A stretch of DNA of 64,000 nucleotides from Streptomyces sp. NBC_01429 (GTDB taxonomy: Bacteria > Actinomycetota > Actinomycetes > Streptomycetales > Streptomycetaceae), in contig NZ_CP109599.1 in NCBI RefSeq assembly GCF_036231945.1, positions 4,806,501 to 4,870,500 of the forward strand, in the 5' to 3' direction. The translations under genes and the position numbers were made by a program. Below the pieces are notes generated by a model. The model was not told the DNA's origin and did not search any database. It worked only from the letters and a program-made list of their open reading frames with translations. Shown here in pieces: positions 31,871 to 40,418 of this stretch (position 1 is its first letter; each line of letters opens with the position of its first letter).

Positions 31871-33190
31871 GTGCTCACCGCGTTCGCCCGGGCGTTCAAG
31901 ACGCCCGACCTGCGCAAGAAGCTGCTCTTCACGCTCGGCATCATCGTGCTGTACCGGCTCGGGGCGCACATCCCCGTACCCGGCGTCAGCTACGCGAATG
32001 TCCAGGAGTGTGTCGACGCGGCCCAGAAGGGCAATAACAGCCTGTTCGGCTTGGTGAACATGTTCAGCGGCGGGGCGCTGCTGCAGATCACGATCTTCGC
32101 GCTCGGCATCATGCCGTACATCACCGCGAGCATCATCCTGCAGCTGCTGACCGTGGTCATCCCCCGGCTGGAGGCCCTCAAGAAAGAGGGTCAGTCCGGT
32201 ACGGCCAAGATCACGCAGTACACCCGTTATCTGACGGTCGCCCTCGCCGTCCTCCAGGGCACCGGTCTGGTCGCCACCGCCCGCAGCGGCGCGCTCTTCA
32301 GCGGCTGCCCGGTCGCCTCGGAGATCGTGCCCGACAAGTCGATCTTCATCACCGCCCTGATGGTGATCACCATGACCGCGGGCACCGCGGCGGTCATGTG
32401 GCTCGGTGAACTCGTCACCGACCGCGGCATCGGCAACGGCATGTCCATCCTGATGTTCATCTCCATCGCCGCCGGCTTCCCCGGCGCGCTGTGGGCCATC
32501 AAGGAGAGCGGCACGCTCGCCAAGGGCTGGATCGAGTTCAGCACCGTCATCCTGATCGGCTTCGTGATGGTGGCCCTGGTCGTCTTCGTCGAGCAGGCGC
32601 AGCGCCGGATCCCCGTGCAGTACGCGAAGCGCATGATCGGCCGCAGGTCCTACGGGGGTACGTCCACGTACATCCCGCTCAAGGTGAACCAGGCGGGTGT
32701 GATCCCCGTCATCTTCGCGTCGTCGCTGCTCTACATCCCGGCCCTGGTCGCCCAGTTCTCCAGCGGCGACTCCGCCTGGAAGACCTGGATCGAGGCGCAC
32801 TTCGTCAAGGGTGACCATCCGTACTACATCGCGACGTACTTCCTGCTGATCGTCTTCTTCGCCTTCTTCTACGTGGCCATCTCCTTCAACCCCGAAGAAG
32901 TCGCCGACAACATGAAGAAGTATGGTGGCTTCATCCCGGGTATCCGGGCAGGTCGCCCCACGGCCGAGTATCTGAGCTACGTGCTCAACAGGATCACTTG
33001 GCCGGGCTCGCTGTACCTGGGTCTGATTGCTCTTGTTCCGACGATGGCGTTGGCGGGCTTCGGCGGTGCTAACCAGAACTTCCCGTTCGGCGGGACAAGC
33101 ATCCTGATCATCGTGGGTGTGGGTCTGGAGACCGTGAAGCAGATCGAGAGCCAGCTTCAGCAGCGCAATTACGAAGGGTTCCTCCGCTGA
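31871..33190 (+). CDS. secY: Preprotein translocase subunit SecY
   Basis: The 439-residue protein starts at a GTG with AGGAGG upstream and has ten membrane spans. The first is LLFTLGIIVLYRLGAHIPVPG with a plug-like segment; YAKRMIGRRSYGGTSTYIPLKVN is the basic C4/C5 loop contacting ribosome and SecA. It forms the channel with SecE and SecG. The stop overlaps the adk ATG. Confidence 0.98.
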   Translation: MLTAFARAFKTPDLRKKLLFTLGIIVLYRLGAHIPVPGVSYANVQECVDAAQKGNNSLFGLVNMFSGGALLQITIFALGIMPYITASIILQLLTVVIPRLEALKKEGQSGTAKITQYTRYLTVALAVLQGTGLVATARSGALFSGCPVASEIVPDKSIFITALMVITMTAGTAAVMWLGELVTDRGIGNGMSILMFISIAAGFPGALWAIKESGTLAKGWIEFSTVILIGFVMVALVVFVEQAQRRIPVQYAKRMIGRRSYGGTSTYIPLKVNQAGVIPVIFASSLLYIPALVAQFSSGDSAWKTWIEAHFVKGDHPYYIATYFLLIVFFAFFYVAISFNPEEVADNMKKYGGFIPGIRAGRPTAEYLSYVLNRITWPGSLYLGLIALVPTMALAGFGGANQNFPFGGTSILIIVGVGLETVKQIESQLQQRNYEGFLR

Positions 33191-33840
33191 TGCGAATCGT
33201 CCTCGTCGGACCGCCCGGTGCCGGCAAGGGAACGCAGGCCGCGTACCTTGCCAAGAACCTGTCGATTCCGCACATCTCGACGGGCGACCTCTTCCGGGCC
33301 AACATCAGCCAGGGCACGGACCTCGGCAAACAGGCGAAGGCGTACATGGACGCCGGGAACCTGGTGCCCGACGAGGTCACCAACGCGATGGCGCAGGACC
33401 GCATGGAGAAGCCGGATGCCGAGAACGGCTTCCTGCTGGACGGCTTTCCGCGCAATGTCTCGCAGGCCGGTGTGCTCGACGAACTGCTGACGGCGAAGGG
33501 CCTGAAGCTGGACGCGGTGCTCGACCTGGAGGTCCCCGAGGACGAGGTCGTGAAGCGGATCGCCGGCCGGCGGATCTGCCGCAACGACAGCGCGCATGTC
33601 TTCCATGTGACGTACAGCCCGCCGAAGAAGGAGGGCGTCTGTGACGTCTGCGGCGGCGAGCTGTACCAGCGGGACGACGACTCCGAGGAAACGGTGCGTA
33701 CCCGCCTTGAGGTCTACCACACCCAGACCGAGCCGATCATCGACCACTACCGGGCCCAGGGCCTGGTAGTGACGATCTCCGCGCTCGGCAAGGTCACCGA
33801 GGTGACCGAGCGCGCGATGGAGGCGCTGGGGCGGGCGTAG
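33190..33840 (+). CDS. adk: Adenylate kinase
   Basis: The 216-residue enzyme converts AMP + ATP to two ADP. The P-loop is GPPGAGKGTQ; DGFPRNVSQA is the AMP-binding segment. The LID domain holds RRICRND and CDVC, an incomplete zinc-type LID with three Cys and an Asp. It overlaps secY by one base, the usual secY-adk arrangement. Confidence 0.97.
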   Translation: MRIVLVGPPGAGKGTQAAYLAKNLSIPHISTGDLFRANISQGTDLGKQAKAYMDAGNLVPDEVTNAMAQDRMEKPDAENGFLLDGFPRNVSQAGVLDELLTAKGLKLDAVLDLEVPEDEVVKRIAGRRICRNDSAHVFHVTYSPPKKEGVCDVCGGELYQRDDDSEETVRTRLEVYHTQTEPIIDHYRAQGLVVTISALGKVTEVTERAMEALGRA

Positions 33841-33879
33841 GGCCCGGGCGGCAGCCCGAGCCGGCAGCAGAAGATTTCG

Positions 33880-33915
33880 TAAGGCCGTGGTGCCCCTCCG
33901 GGCGCCACGGCCTTA
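33880..33915 (+). terminator. Long-stem terminator between adk and map
   Basis: A 16-bp stem with one T-G pair (arms 33880-33895 and 33900-33915) capped by a CTCC loop, 39 nt after adk. It implies that map is transcribed from its own promoter. Confidence 0.75.
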
Positions 33916-33919
33916 CTGT

Positions 33920-33934
33920 TGAACACGATGTTCA
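33920..33934. promoter_or_regulatory. TGAACA-CGA-TGTTCA palindrome upstream of map
   Basis: A perfect 6-bp inverted repeat with a 3-nt spacer, 29 nt before the map start and just after the terminator. It includes a TTGAAC hexamer that could serve as a -35 box, so the site is suited to a repressor or SOS-like control. Candidate only. Confidence 0.4.
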
Positions 33935-33963
33935 GTAGTGACCGATCATTGGAAGGCATAGCC

Positions 33964-34800
33964 ATGGTGGAGATCAAGACTCCCGAGCAGATCGCGAAGA
34001 TGCGCGAGGCGGGACTGGTCGTCGCCGCCGTGCACGCGGCGACCGGTGCCGCGGCGGTACCCGGCGCCACCACGAACGATCTGGACCAGGTCGCCCGCAA
34101 GGTGCTGGCCGAGCACGGCGCCAAGCCCAACTTCCTCGGGTACGGCGGGTTCCCCGCGACGATCTGCACCTCGGTCAACGAGGTCGTGGTCCATGGCATC
34201 CCCGACGACAGGACCGTCCTCAAGGACGGCGACATCATCTCCATCGACGCCGGCGCGATCATCGACGGCTGGCACGGTGACGCGGCCTTCACCGCCTTCG
34301 TCGGCACCGGTCACGCCCCGGAGCTGGTCGAGCTGTCCCGGGTCACCGAGGAGTCGATGTGGGCCGGTATCGCGGCCATGCGCGGCGGCAGCCGGCTGGT
34401 GGACGTGAGCCGCGCCATCGAGACGTACATCCGCCGCCAGCCCCGCCCCGGCGGCGGGAAGTACGGGATCATCGAGGAGTACGGCGGCCACGGCATCGGT
34501 ACGGCGATGCACATGGACCCGCACCTGCTGAACTACGTCACCCGCAAGCGCGGCAAGGGCCCGAAGCTGATCCCCGGCTTCTGCCTGGCGATCGAGCCCA
34601 TGGTGTCGCTCGGTACCCCCCATACGGAGGTGCTGGAGGACGAGTGGACGGTGGTCACCACGGACGGCACCTGGTCCTCGCACTGGGAGCACTCGGTGGC
34701 CCTGACCGAGGAGGGCCCGCTGGTCCTCACCGCCCCGGACGGCGGCCGGGCGAAGCTGGCGGAGCTGGGGATCACGGCGGCGCCGGACCCCTTGGGGTAG
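33964..34800 (+). CDS. map: Type I methionine aminopeptidase
   Basis: The 278-residue enzyme removes N-terminal Met. Pita-bread fold with metal ligands in SIDAGAIIDGWHGDAAF (two Asp), YGGHGIGTAMH (His), CLAIEPMV (Glu) and EHSVALTE (Glu). The ATG of MVEIKTPEQ with GGAAGG upstream is chosen; a longer frame reads into the palindrome. Streptomyces usually has other map copies, so this need not be the only one. Confidence 0.96.
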   Translation: MVEIKTPEQIAKMREAGLVVAAVHAATGAAAVPGATTNDLDQVARKVLAEHGAKPNFLGYGGFPATICTSVNEVVVHGIPDDRTVLKDGDIISIDAGAIIDGWHGDAAFTAFVGTGHAPELVELSRVTEESMWAGIAAMRGGSRLVDVSRAIETYIRRQPRPGGGKYGIIEEYGGHGIGTAMHMDPHLLNYVTRKRGKGPKLIPGFCLAIEPMVSLGTPHTEVLEDEWTVVTTDGTWSSHWEHSVALTEEGPLVLTAPDGGRAKLAELGITAAPDPLG

Positions 34801-34880
34801 CGGGGCGGCCCCATTGCTCTGCTTAAAGATCTCCCGCTCTGGGCAAACTGAACGGATTCGTCTTTTCGAGAGGGCTCCCG

Positions 34881-34886
34881 TAGACT
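34881..34886 (+). promoter_or_regulatory. Possible -10 box of the infA promoter
   Basis: TAGACT lies 81 nt before infA in the 166-nt gap after map. A -35 is not clear (TTCGTC or TTTTCG are poor). The gap shows no hairpin of note. Confidence 0.35.
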
Positions 34887-34966
34887 GACGCGTCGGATCT
34901 GGTGTACCCGTGTGTCCTCATACGGCTGCCAGAATCGATCAAGGTAGCCGATTCGAAGGGCGAAGC

Positions 34967-35188
34967 GTGGCCAAGAAGCAAGGTGCCATCGAAATCGAGG
35001 GCACCGTGATCGAGTCCCTCCCGAACGCCATGTTCAAGGTGGAGCTGCAGAACGGTCACAAGGTCCTCGCGCACATCAGCGGAAAGATGCGGATGCACTA
35101 CATCCGGATCCTTCCCGATGACCGGGTTGTGGTGGAGCTGTCTCCGTACGACCTGACGCGTGGCCGGATCGTCTACCGATACAAGTAG
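34967..35188 (+). CDS. infA: Translation initiation factor IF-1
   Basis: The 73-residue OB-fold protein (KKQGAIEIEGTVIESLPNAM, KVLAHISGKMRMHYIRIL, SPYDLTRGRIVYRYK) blocks the A site during initiation. GTG start with GAAGGG upstream. Heads the infA-rpmJ-rpsM-rpsK-rpoA-rplQ block. Confidence 0.98.
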   Translation: MAKKQGAIEIEGTVIESLPNAMFKVELQNGHKVLAHISGKMRMHYIRILPDDRVVVELSPYDLTRGRIVYRYK

Positions 35189-35244
35189 ATCTTGCTGGCG
35201 CCCCTCAGACGGGTGTCCGCACTGACCCGGAGAACCTCAATCCC

Positions 35245-35358
35245 ATGAAGGTCAAGCCGAGCGTCAAGAAGATCTGCGACAAGTGCAAGGTGATCCGCCG
35301 TCACGGCCGGGTCATGGTCATCTGCGACAACCTGCGCCACAAGCAGCGCCAGGGCTGA
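35245..35358 (+). CDS. rpmJ: 50S ribosomal protein L36, zinc-binding type
   Basis: The 37-residue protein starting MKVKPSVKKICDKCK has the Cys3-His zinc site (CDKC, C27, H32). A Cys-free paralogue controlled by zinc often exists elsewhere in Streptomyces. Confidence 0.97.
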   Translation: MKVKPSVKKICDKCKVIRRHGRVMVICDNLRHKQRQG

Positions 35359-35535
35359 CGCACGACCGCCTGCCTCTCGCAGTACTTCGCGCGACGCGAG
35401 CAACTCGTAATCAAGCAGTGTCCGGCTCCCGGCGACGGGACCGACACCTCCGGCGGAGGCCGGGGACCCGGACCGTATCCGTACGGCGGCCGGGACAGAC
35501 GCTGCGGAAGACCTCCGAATCAACAGGAGCCATGA

Positions 35536-35916
35536 ATGGCACGCCTCGCAGGCGTTGACCTCCCGCGCGAAAAGCGCGTCGAGGTCGCCCTCACCTACGT
35601 CTTCGGTATCGGGCGCACCCGGTCCAAGGAGACCCTCGCCGCCGTCGGCGTCGACCCGAACGTCCGCGTCCGCGACCTGGCCGAGGAAGACCTCGTCAAG
35701 ATCCGCGAGTACGTGGACGGCAACCTCAAGACCGAGGGTGACCTCCGTCGCGAGATCGCCGCCGACATCCGCCGCAAGGTCGAGATCGGCTGCTACCAGG
35801 GTCTGCGTCACCGCCGCGGCCTGCCGGTGCACGGTCAGCGCACCAGCACGAACGCTCGTACCCGCAAGGGCCCGCGTCGCGCCATCGCCGGCAAGAAGAA
35901 GCCGGGCAAGAAGTAG
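35536..35916 (+). CDS. rpsM: 30S ribosomal protein S13
   Basis: The 126-residue S13 (ARLAGVDLPREKRVEVALTY, CYQGLRHRRGLPVHGQRT) forms the head bridge to L5 and contacts the P-site tRNA. CAGGAG precedes the ATG. A 177-nt gap after rpmJ has no clear gene. Confidence 0.98.
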   Translation: MARLAGVDLPREKRVEVALTYVFGIGRTRSKETLAAVGVDPNVRVRDLAEEDLVKIREYVDGNLKTEGDLRREIAADIRRKVEIGCYQGLRHRRGLPVHGQRTSTNARTRKGPRRAIAGKKKPGKK

Positions 35917-35982
35917 TCCTCAGCCGGACGCTCACCAGCGGTCTTCGCTGTAGGACCGACCACCTCCCTGTAGGAGAAACAG

Positions 35983-36387
35983 ATGCCCCCCAAGGGTCGT
36001 CAGGGCGCTGCCAAGAAGGTGCGCCGCAAGGAAAAGAAGAACGTCGCTCACGGGCACGCCCACATCAAGAGCACGTTCAACAACACCATCGTCTCGATCA
36101 CGGACCCCTCGGGCAACGTGATCTCCTGGGCCTCCGCCGGCCACGTCGGCTTCAAGGGCTCGCGCAAGTCCACCCCCTTCGCCGCGCAGATGGCCGCCGA
36201 GTCGGCCGCCCGTCGCGCGCAGGAGCACGGCATGCGCAAGGTCGACGTCTTCGTCAAGGGTCCCGGCTCCGGCCGTGAGACCGCGATCCGTTCGCTCCAG
36301 GCCACCGGCCTGGAGGTGGGCTCGATCCAGGACGTCACCCCCACCCCGCACAACGGCTGCCGGCCGCCCAAGCGCCGCCGCGTCTGA
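35983..36387 (+). CDS. rpsK: 30S ribosomal protein S11
   Basis: The 134-residue S11 has a basic N-terminus and the universal C-terminus TPTPHNGCRPPKRRRV on the 30S platform. Its last 35 nt, including the stop, recur exactly 101 nt downstream. Confidence 0.98.
   Translation: MPPKGRQGAAKKVRRKEKKNVAHGHAHIKSTFNNTIVSITDPSGNVISWASAGHVGFKGSRKSTPFAAQMAAESAARRAQEHGMRKVDVFVKGPGSGRETAIRSLQATGLEVGSIQDVTPTPHNGCRPPKRRRV
36353..36387 (+). repeat. rpsK 3'-end direct repeat, copy 1
   Basis: A 35-nt sequence comprising the last codons and stop of rpsK. Identical to 36454-36488. Confidence 0.95.
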
Positions 36388-36425
36388 TCTCCGGATCGGC
36401 CACGACGGGGTTTGGGGCTAGGGGC

Positions 36426-36443
36426 GTGGGGATTATTCCCCAC
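36426..36443 (+). terminator. Short hairpin between the two rpsK ends
   Basis: A 7-bp perfect stem with a TTAT loop, 38 nt after the rpsK stop. Possibly the original rpsK 3' hairpin. Confidence 0.45.
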
Positions 36444-36453
36444 ACGGTGCGGC

Positions 36454-36488
36454 ACGGCTGCCGGCCGCCCAAGCGCCGCCGCGTCTGA
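36454..36488 (+). repeat. rpsK 3'-end direct repeat, copy 2 (non-coding remnant)
   Basis: An exact copy of the final 35 nt of rpsK with its stop codon, in the rpsK-rpoA gap without any preceding rpsK sequence. The sequence after each copy is also loosely similar, so about 100 bp appear duplicated. Confidence 0.95.
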
Positions 36489-36525
36489 CCCCTCGGGGTC
36501 GGCGACGCGTTGTTTTTCGGGGTGC

Positions 36526-36557
36526 GGGCGGTACGGCTCATTCGGGCCGTGCCGCCC
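36526..36557 (+). terminator. Hairpin upstream of rpoA
   Basis: A 12-bp stem with one T-G pair (arms 36526-36537 and 36546-36557) and an 8-nt loop, 56 nt before the rpoA start. Likely attenuator or RNA processing element within the operon. Confidence 0.55.
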
Positions 36558-36613
36558 GTACCCTTGCACATAGGGCATCAAATAGTGGGTGCCCATGACT
36601 GAAGGATCTCGCC

Positions 36614-37636
36614 ATGCTGATCGCTCAGCGCCCTTCGCTGACCGAAGAAGTCGTTGACGAATACCGCTCGCGGTTCGTCATCGAGCCGCTGGAGCCGGGC
36701 TTCGGCTACACGCTCGGGAACTCCCTCCGCCGTACGCTCCTCTCCTCGATCCCCGGTGCCGCTGTCACCAGCATCCGGATCGACGGAGTCCTGCACGAGT
36801 TCACCACCGTGCCGGGCGTCAAGGAGGACGTCACCGACCTCATCCTCAACATCAAGCAGCTGGTCGTCTCCTCGGAGCACGACGAGCCCGTCGTGATGTA
36901 CCTGCGCAAGCAGGGCCCCGGCCTGGTCACCGCCGCCGACATCGCCCCGCCGGCCGGTGTCGAGGTCCACAACCCGGACCTCGTCCTGGCGACGCTGAAC
37001 GGCAAGGGCAAGCTGGAGATGGAGCTGACCGTCGAGCGCGGTCGCGGCTACGTCTCCGCCGTCCAGAACAAGCAGGTGGGCCAGGAGATCGGCCGTATTC
37101 CGGTCGACTCCATCTACTCGCCGGTGCTCAAGGTCACGTACAAGGTCGAGGCGACCCGTGTCGAGCAGCGCACCGACTTCGACAAGCTGATCGTCGACGT
37201 CGAGACCAAGCAGGCCATGCGGCCGCGCGACGCCATGGCGTCCGCCGGTAAGACGCTGGTCGAGCTGTTCGGTCTCGCGCGCGAGCTGAACATCGACGCC
37301 GAGGGCATCGACATGGGCCCCTCGCCCACGGACGCCGCGCTCGCCGCCGATCTCGCCCTGCCGATCGAGGAGCTGGAGCTCACCGTTCGGTCGTACAACT
37401 GCCTCAAGCGCGAGGGCATCCACTCCGTGGGTGAGCTCGTGGCGCGGTCCGAGGCCGACCTGCTCGACATCCGCAACTTCGGTGCGAAGTCGATCGACGA
37501 GGTCAAGGCGAAGCTGGCCGGCATGGGCCTGGCGCTCAAGGACAGCCCGCCCGGATTCGACCCGACCGCCGCCGCCGACGCCTTCGGCGCCGACGACGAC
37601 GCGGACGCCGGGTTCGTGGAGACCGAGCAGTACTGA
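36614..37636 (+). CDS. rpoA: RNA polymerase alpha subunit
   Basis: The 340-residue subunit has the assembly domain (LEPGFGYTLGNSLRRTLLSSIPG) and the C-terminal domain that binds UP elements and activators (LTVRSYNCLKREGIHSVGEL, IRNFGAKSIDEVKAKL). Acidic tail (DDDADAGFVETEQY). Normal length. Confidence 0.98.
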   Translation: MLIAQRPSLTEEVVDEYRSRFVIEPLEPGFGYTLGNSLRRTLLSSIPGAAVTSIRIDGVLHEFTTVPGVKEDVTDLILNIKQLVVSSEHDEPVVMYLRKQGPGLVTAADIAPPAGVEVHNPDLVLATLNGKGKLEMELTVERGRGYVSAVQNKQVGQEIGRIPVDSIYSPVLKVTYKVEATRVEQRTDFDKLIVDVETKQAMRPRDAMASAGKTLVELFGLARELNIDAEGIDMGPSPTDAALAADLALPIEELELTVRSYNCLKREGIHSVGELVARSEADLLDIRNFGAKSIDEVKAKLAGMGLALKDSPPGFDPTAAADAFGADDDADAGFVETEQY

Positions 37637-37664
37637 CACGCCTCCGGCCGGCGGTCGAGGCTCT

Positions 37665-37693
37665 GTCCTCAATCGCCGGACGGGCTTGATTTT
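37665..37693 (+). repeat. Dispersed Streptomyces intergenic motif (CGCCGGACGGGCT type)
   Basis: The sequence around CAATCGCCGGACGGGCTTGA between rpoA and rplQ resembles a short motif I recognise as widespread in Streptomyces intergenic regions. This is recalled, not searched. Confidence 0.35.
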
Positions 37694-37772
37694 GCCTTCC
37701 GCGAGGCGCCCGCCTCGTGGGAACTGACATCGGTACCTGACACGGCCGGTGCAGATATGAAGGAGTAACACC

Positions 37773-38285
37773 ATGCCGAAGCCCGCCAAGGGTGCCCGTC
37801 TGGGCGGCAGCGCCGCGCACGAGAAGCTGCTTCTCGCGAACCTCGCGAAGTCGCTCTTCGAGCACGGCCGCATCACCACGACCGAGGCCAAGGCCCGTCG
37901 TGTGCGTCCCATCGCCGAGCGTTTCATCACCAAGGCGAAGAAGGGCGACATCCACAACCGTCGCCTGGTGCTGGAGTCGATCACGGACAAGAGCGTCGTC
38001 CACACGCTCTTCACCGAGATCGCCCCGCGCTACGAGAACCGCCCCGGTGGTTACACGCGTATCACCAAGATCGGCAACCGTCGTGGCGACAACGCCCCGA
38101 TGGCGGTCATCGAGCTGGTCGAGGCGCTGACCGTGGCGCAGGAGGCCACCGGTGAGGCCGAGGCCGCGACCAAGCGCGCCGTCAAGGAAGACGCCCTCAA
38201 GAAGGACGAGGCTCCGGCCGAGACCGTCGAGGACGCCAAGCCGGCCGACGCCGAGGTCAAGGACGAGGCGTCCAAGGACGCCTGA
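37773..38285 (+). CDS. rplQ: 50S ribosomal protein L17
   Basis: The 170-residue L17 (GGSAAHEKLLLANLAKSLFE, TTEAKARRVRPIAERF) has an Ala/Glu/Lys-rich tail of about 50 residues typical of actinobacteria. AAGGAG precedes the ATG. End of the alpha block. Confidence 0.98.
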   Translation: MPKPAKGARLGGSAAHEKLLLANLAKSLFEHGRITTTEAKARRVRPIAERFITKAKKGDIHNRRLVLESITDKSVVHTLFTEIAPRYENRPGGYTRITKIGNRRGDNAPMAVIELVEALTVAQEATGEAEAATKRAVKEDALKKDEAPAETVEDAKPADAEVKDEASKDA

Positions 38286-38300
38286 GTCCCGCTGTTCGCA

Positions 38301-38338
38301 CGGACGGGTCCGCTCCCTCACGGGGGCGGGCCCGTCCG
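38301..38338 (+). terminator. Intrinsic terminator after rplQ
   Basis: A 13-bp stem with one T-G pair (arms 38301-38313 and 38326-38338) followed by CTTTGCTTT, 15 nt after rplQ. Ends the ribosomal block just before truA. Confidence 0.8.
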
Positions 38339-38361
38339 CTTTGCTTTGAGAGGATCGTCGG

Positions 38362-39237
38362 GTGAACGAGGAAACCGAGGGCGCGGCGCCCGGACACGTA
38401 CGGGTACGGCTGGACCTCAGCTACGACGGCAAGGACTTCTCCGGCTGGGCGAAGCAGCGCACCCGGCGCACCGTGCAGGGGGAGATCGAGGACGCGCTGC
38501 GTACGGTGACGCGGTCCTCCCGTACGTACGAGCTGACCGTCGCCGGGCGCACCGACGCGGGCGTGCACGCGCGCGGGCAGGTGGCGCACGTGGACCTGCC
38601 GCTGGAGGTGTGGGAGGAGCACGCGGAGCGGCTGCTGCGGCGGCTCGCGGGGCGGCTGCCGCACGACGTACGGGTGTGGCGGGCGGCTCCGGCCCCGGCG
38701 GGCTTCAACGCGCGGTTCTCCGCGATCTGGCGGCGCTACGCGTACCGCGTGACGGACCATCCGGGCGGGGTCGATCCGCTGCTGCGCGGACATGTGCTCT
38801 GGCACGACTGGGAGTTGGACGTGGCGGCGATGAACGCGGCGTCGGCGGGGCTGGTCGGCGAGCACGACTTCGCCGCGTACTGCAAGCGGCGCGAGGGCGC
38901 GACGACGATCCGTACGCTCCAGCGGCTGGAGTGGGAGCGGGGCGCGGACGGGATCATCACGGCGACCGTGCGGGCCGATGCCTTCTGCCACAACATGGTG
39001 CGCTCGCTGGTGGGCGCGCTGCTGTTCGTGGGGGACGGGCACCGGCCCGTGGAGTGGCCGGCGAAGGTGCTGGCGGCGGGGGTACGGGACTCGGCGGTCC
39101 ACGTCGTACGGCCGCACGGGCTGACGCTGGAGGAAGTCGGCTATCCGGCCGACGAGTTGCTCGGTGAACGCAATCGGCAGGCGCGCAACAAGCGGACGCT
39201 GGGCGGGGCGGGCGGGGCGCCGGACGGCTGCTGCTGA
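38362..39237 (+). CDS. truA: tRNA pseudouridine(38-40) synthase TruA
   Basis: The 291-residue enzyme isomerises uridines in the anticodon stem. The catalytic Asp is in VAGRTDAGVHARGQVAH; other TruA motifs are RLDLSYDGKDFSGWAKQ and FCHNMVRSLVGAL. GTG start 23 nt after the rplQ terminator. The 40-residue C-terminal tail is basic and Gly-rich. Confidence 0.97.
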   Translation: MNEETEGAAPGHVRVRLDLSYDGKDFSGWAKQRTRRTVQGEIEDALRTVTRSSRTYELTVAGRTDAGVHARGQVAHVDLPLEVWEEHAERLLRRLAGRLPHDVRVWRAAPAPAGFNARFSAIWRRYAYRVTDHPGGVDPLLRGHVLWHDWELDVAAMNAASAGLVGEHDFAAYCKRREGATTIRTLQRLEWERGADGIITATVRADAFCHNMVRSLVGALLFVGDGHRPVEWPAKVLAAGVRDSAVHVVRPHGLTLEEVGYPADELLGERNRQARNKRTLGGAGGAPDGCC

Positions 39238-39279
39238 CGCCCCGTCCGGGCCCGGCTCGCCAGGATCGCCAGGAACGGC

Positions 39280-40314
39280 CTAGTCGACGGGTTTGGTGGC
39301 GGCCGCCGACGCCTGGGCCTGGCCGCGGGCCAGGATCTGCTGGAACGTGAACTCCGCCACGTCGTCACCGGTGGTGAAGACGTCCTTGTCCGACGTGGTG
39401 ACGTTCCGGCCGCTGGTGAAGCCGCCGACCGTGAAGTACACGTACCTGCCGTAGGAGTTGGTGGTCTTGCGGCAGACCGAGGGGGCCCGGCAGAAGGTCG
39501 GGACGCCCGCTCCCGAGAGCGAGGCGATCCCGCCCTCCGCCTGCTCCTTGGCCTTCAGCGCCTGCGTCTCGTTCGCGAAGACCGCGACGCCGACGGTCAC
39601 GGCGATCCCGTCCTTGCTGAAGGTGGCGCGGATGACCTGGTCGCAGCTGTTCGAGGCGAGGATCGAGCCGAGCGAACCCTGCGCTGCCGCCGCGCAGTTG
39701 GTGGTGGTCGTCGTGGCGCCCTTGCGGTAGACGCGGTCGGCGGCCGTCAGCTTGTCGCCGGGGAAGAGCGTCTCGGCGCTCAGCGGCGCCCTGTCCTTGT
39801 CGGCGCTGGAGACGAAGTCCTTCGGATTCGGCGGGGGCGGCGGCGCGACCGAGGAGAAGGCCGGCTCCGGCTCGGTGGTCTCCGTCGGCAGCGCGGCGGC
39901 CGGGGGCAGTTGGCTCGCCTGGCCCTCCGAGGCGTTGGCGTCGCCCTTGTTCACGCTGACGACGGTGGTCGCCACGACCGCCGCTATCGCGCCGGTGGCG
40001 AGGACGCCGCCGCCTATCAGCAGCCAGCGTTTGCGGCGGGCGCGCGCGGCGGACTCGTCGGCGAGCGCGCCCCAGTCCGGGGTCTGCGTGCCGTACCGGT
40101 CCTCCGTGTCACGCTCCGCCGCGCCGAACCGGTTCGAGGGTCCGAACGCGTTCTGGGCGAACGGGTCCTGAGCGAACGGCTCTTGTGCGTACGGCTCCGG
40201 TGACGGCGGTGTTCCGTATGGTGCCTGCGATGCGTACGGGTCCTGTGATCCATGCGGGTCGTGTCCCGGTGAACCGGGGTCACCCCAGGAGGCCCCCCCT
40301 TGCCCAAAGCTCAT
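39280..40314 (-). CDS. Single-span membrane protein with disordered N-terminus and extracytoplasmic domain
   Basis: The 344-residue protein has a disordered cytoplasmic N-terminus with PYAQEPFAQDPFAQNAF repeats (about 1-90), RARRKRW and one span (about 95-118), a Pro/Glu/Thr-rich stretch (PPPPPNPKDF), and an exposed domain with four Cys (NCAAAAQ, SCDQVI, FCRAPSVCR). Similar proteins are found next to truA in streptomycetes; the domain may be structural. Function unknown. Convergent with truA, so transcribed separately. Confidence 0.75.
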   Translation of the reverse strand: MSFGQGGASWGDPGSPGHDPHGSQDPYASQAPYGTPPSPEPYAQEPFAQDPFAQNAFGPSNRFGAAERDTEDRYGTQTPDWGALADESAARARRKRWLLIGGGVLATGAIAAVVATTVVSVNKGDANASEGQASQLPPAAALPTETTEPEPAFSSVAPPPPPNPKDFVSSADKDRAPLSAETLFPGDKLTAADRVYRKGATTTTTNCAAAAQGSLGSILASNSCDQVIRATFSKDGIAVTVGVAVFANETQALKAKEQAEGGIASLSGAGVPTFCRAPSVCRKTTNSYGRYVYFTVGGFTSGRNVTTSDKDVFTTGDDVAEFTFQQILARGQAQASAAATKPVD

Positions 40315-40418
40315 GCCGGGAGTTTAAGCCCGCGCATGCCCGCGGTCTGCCCCGGGAACGGGTCCGGAGACCGGAAACCGATTGGGCCCAGGGGCCGTCT
40401 GCACCGACAATGCCGGAC

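Noticed and set aside
33918..33963. Longer methionine aminopeptidase start at 33919
   Set aside because: It would translate the palindrome and probable promoter; MVEIKTPEQ with GGAAGG upstream matches the family start.
40185..40418. Longer N-terminus for the ABC-F protein
   Set aside because: The added residues are Pro/Arg-rich, run antisense over the divergent membrane protein gene, and lack ABC-F similarity.
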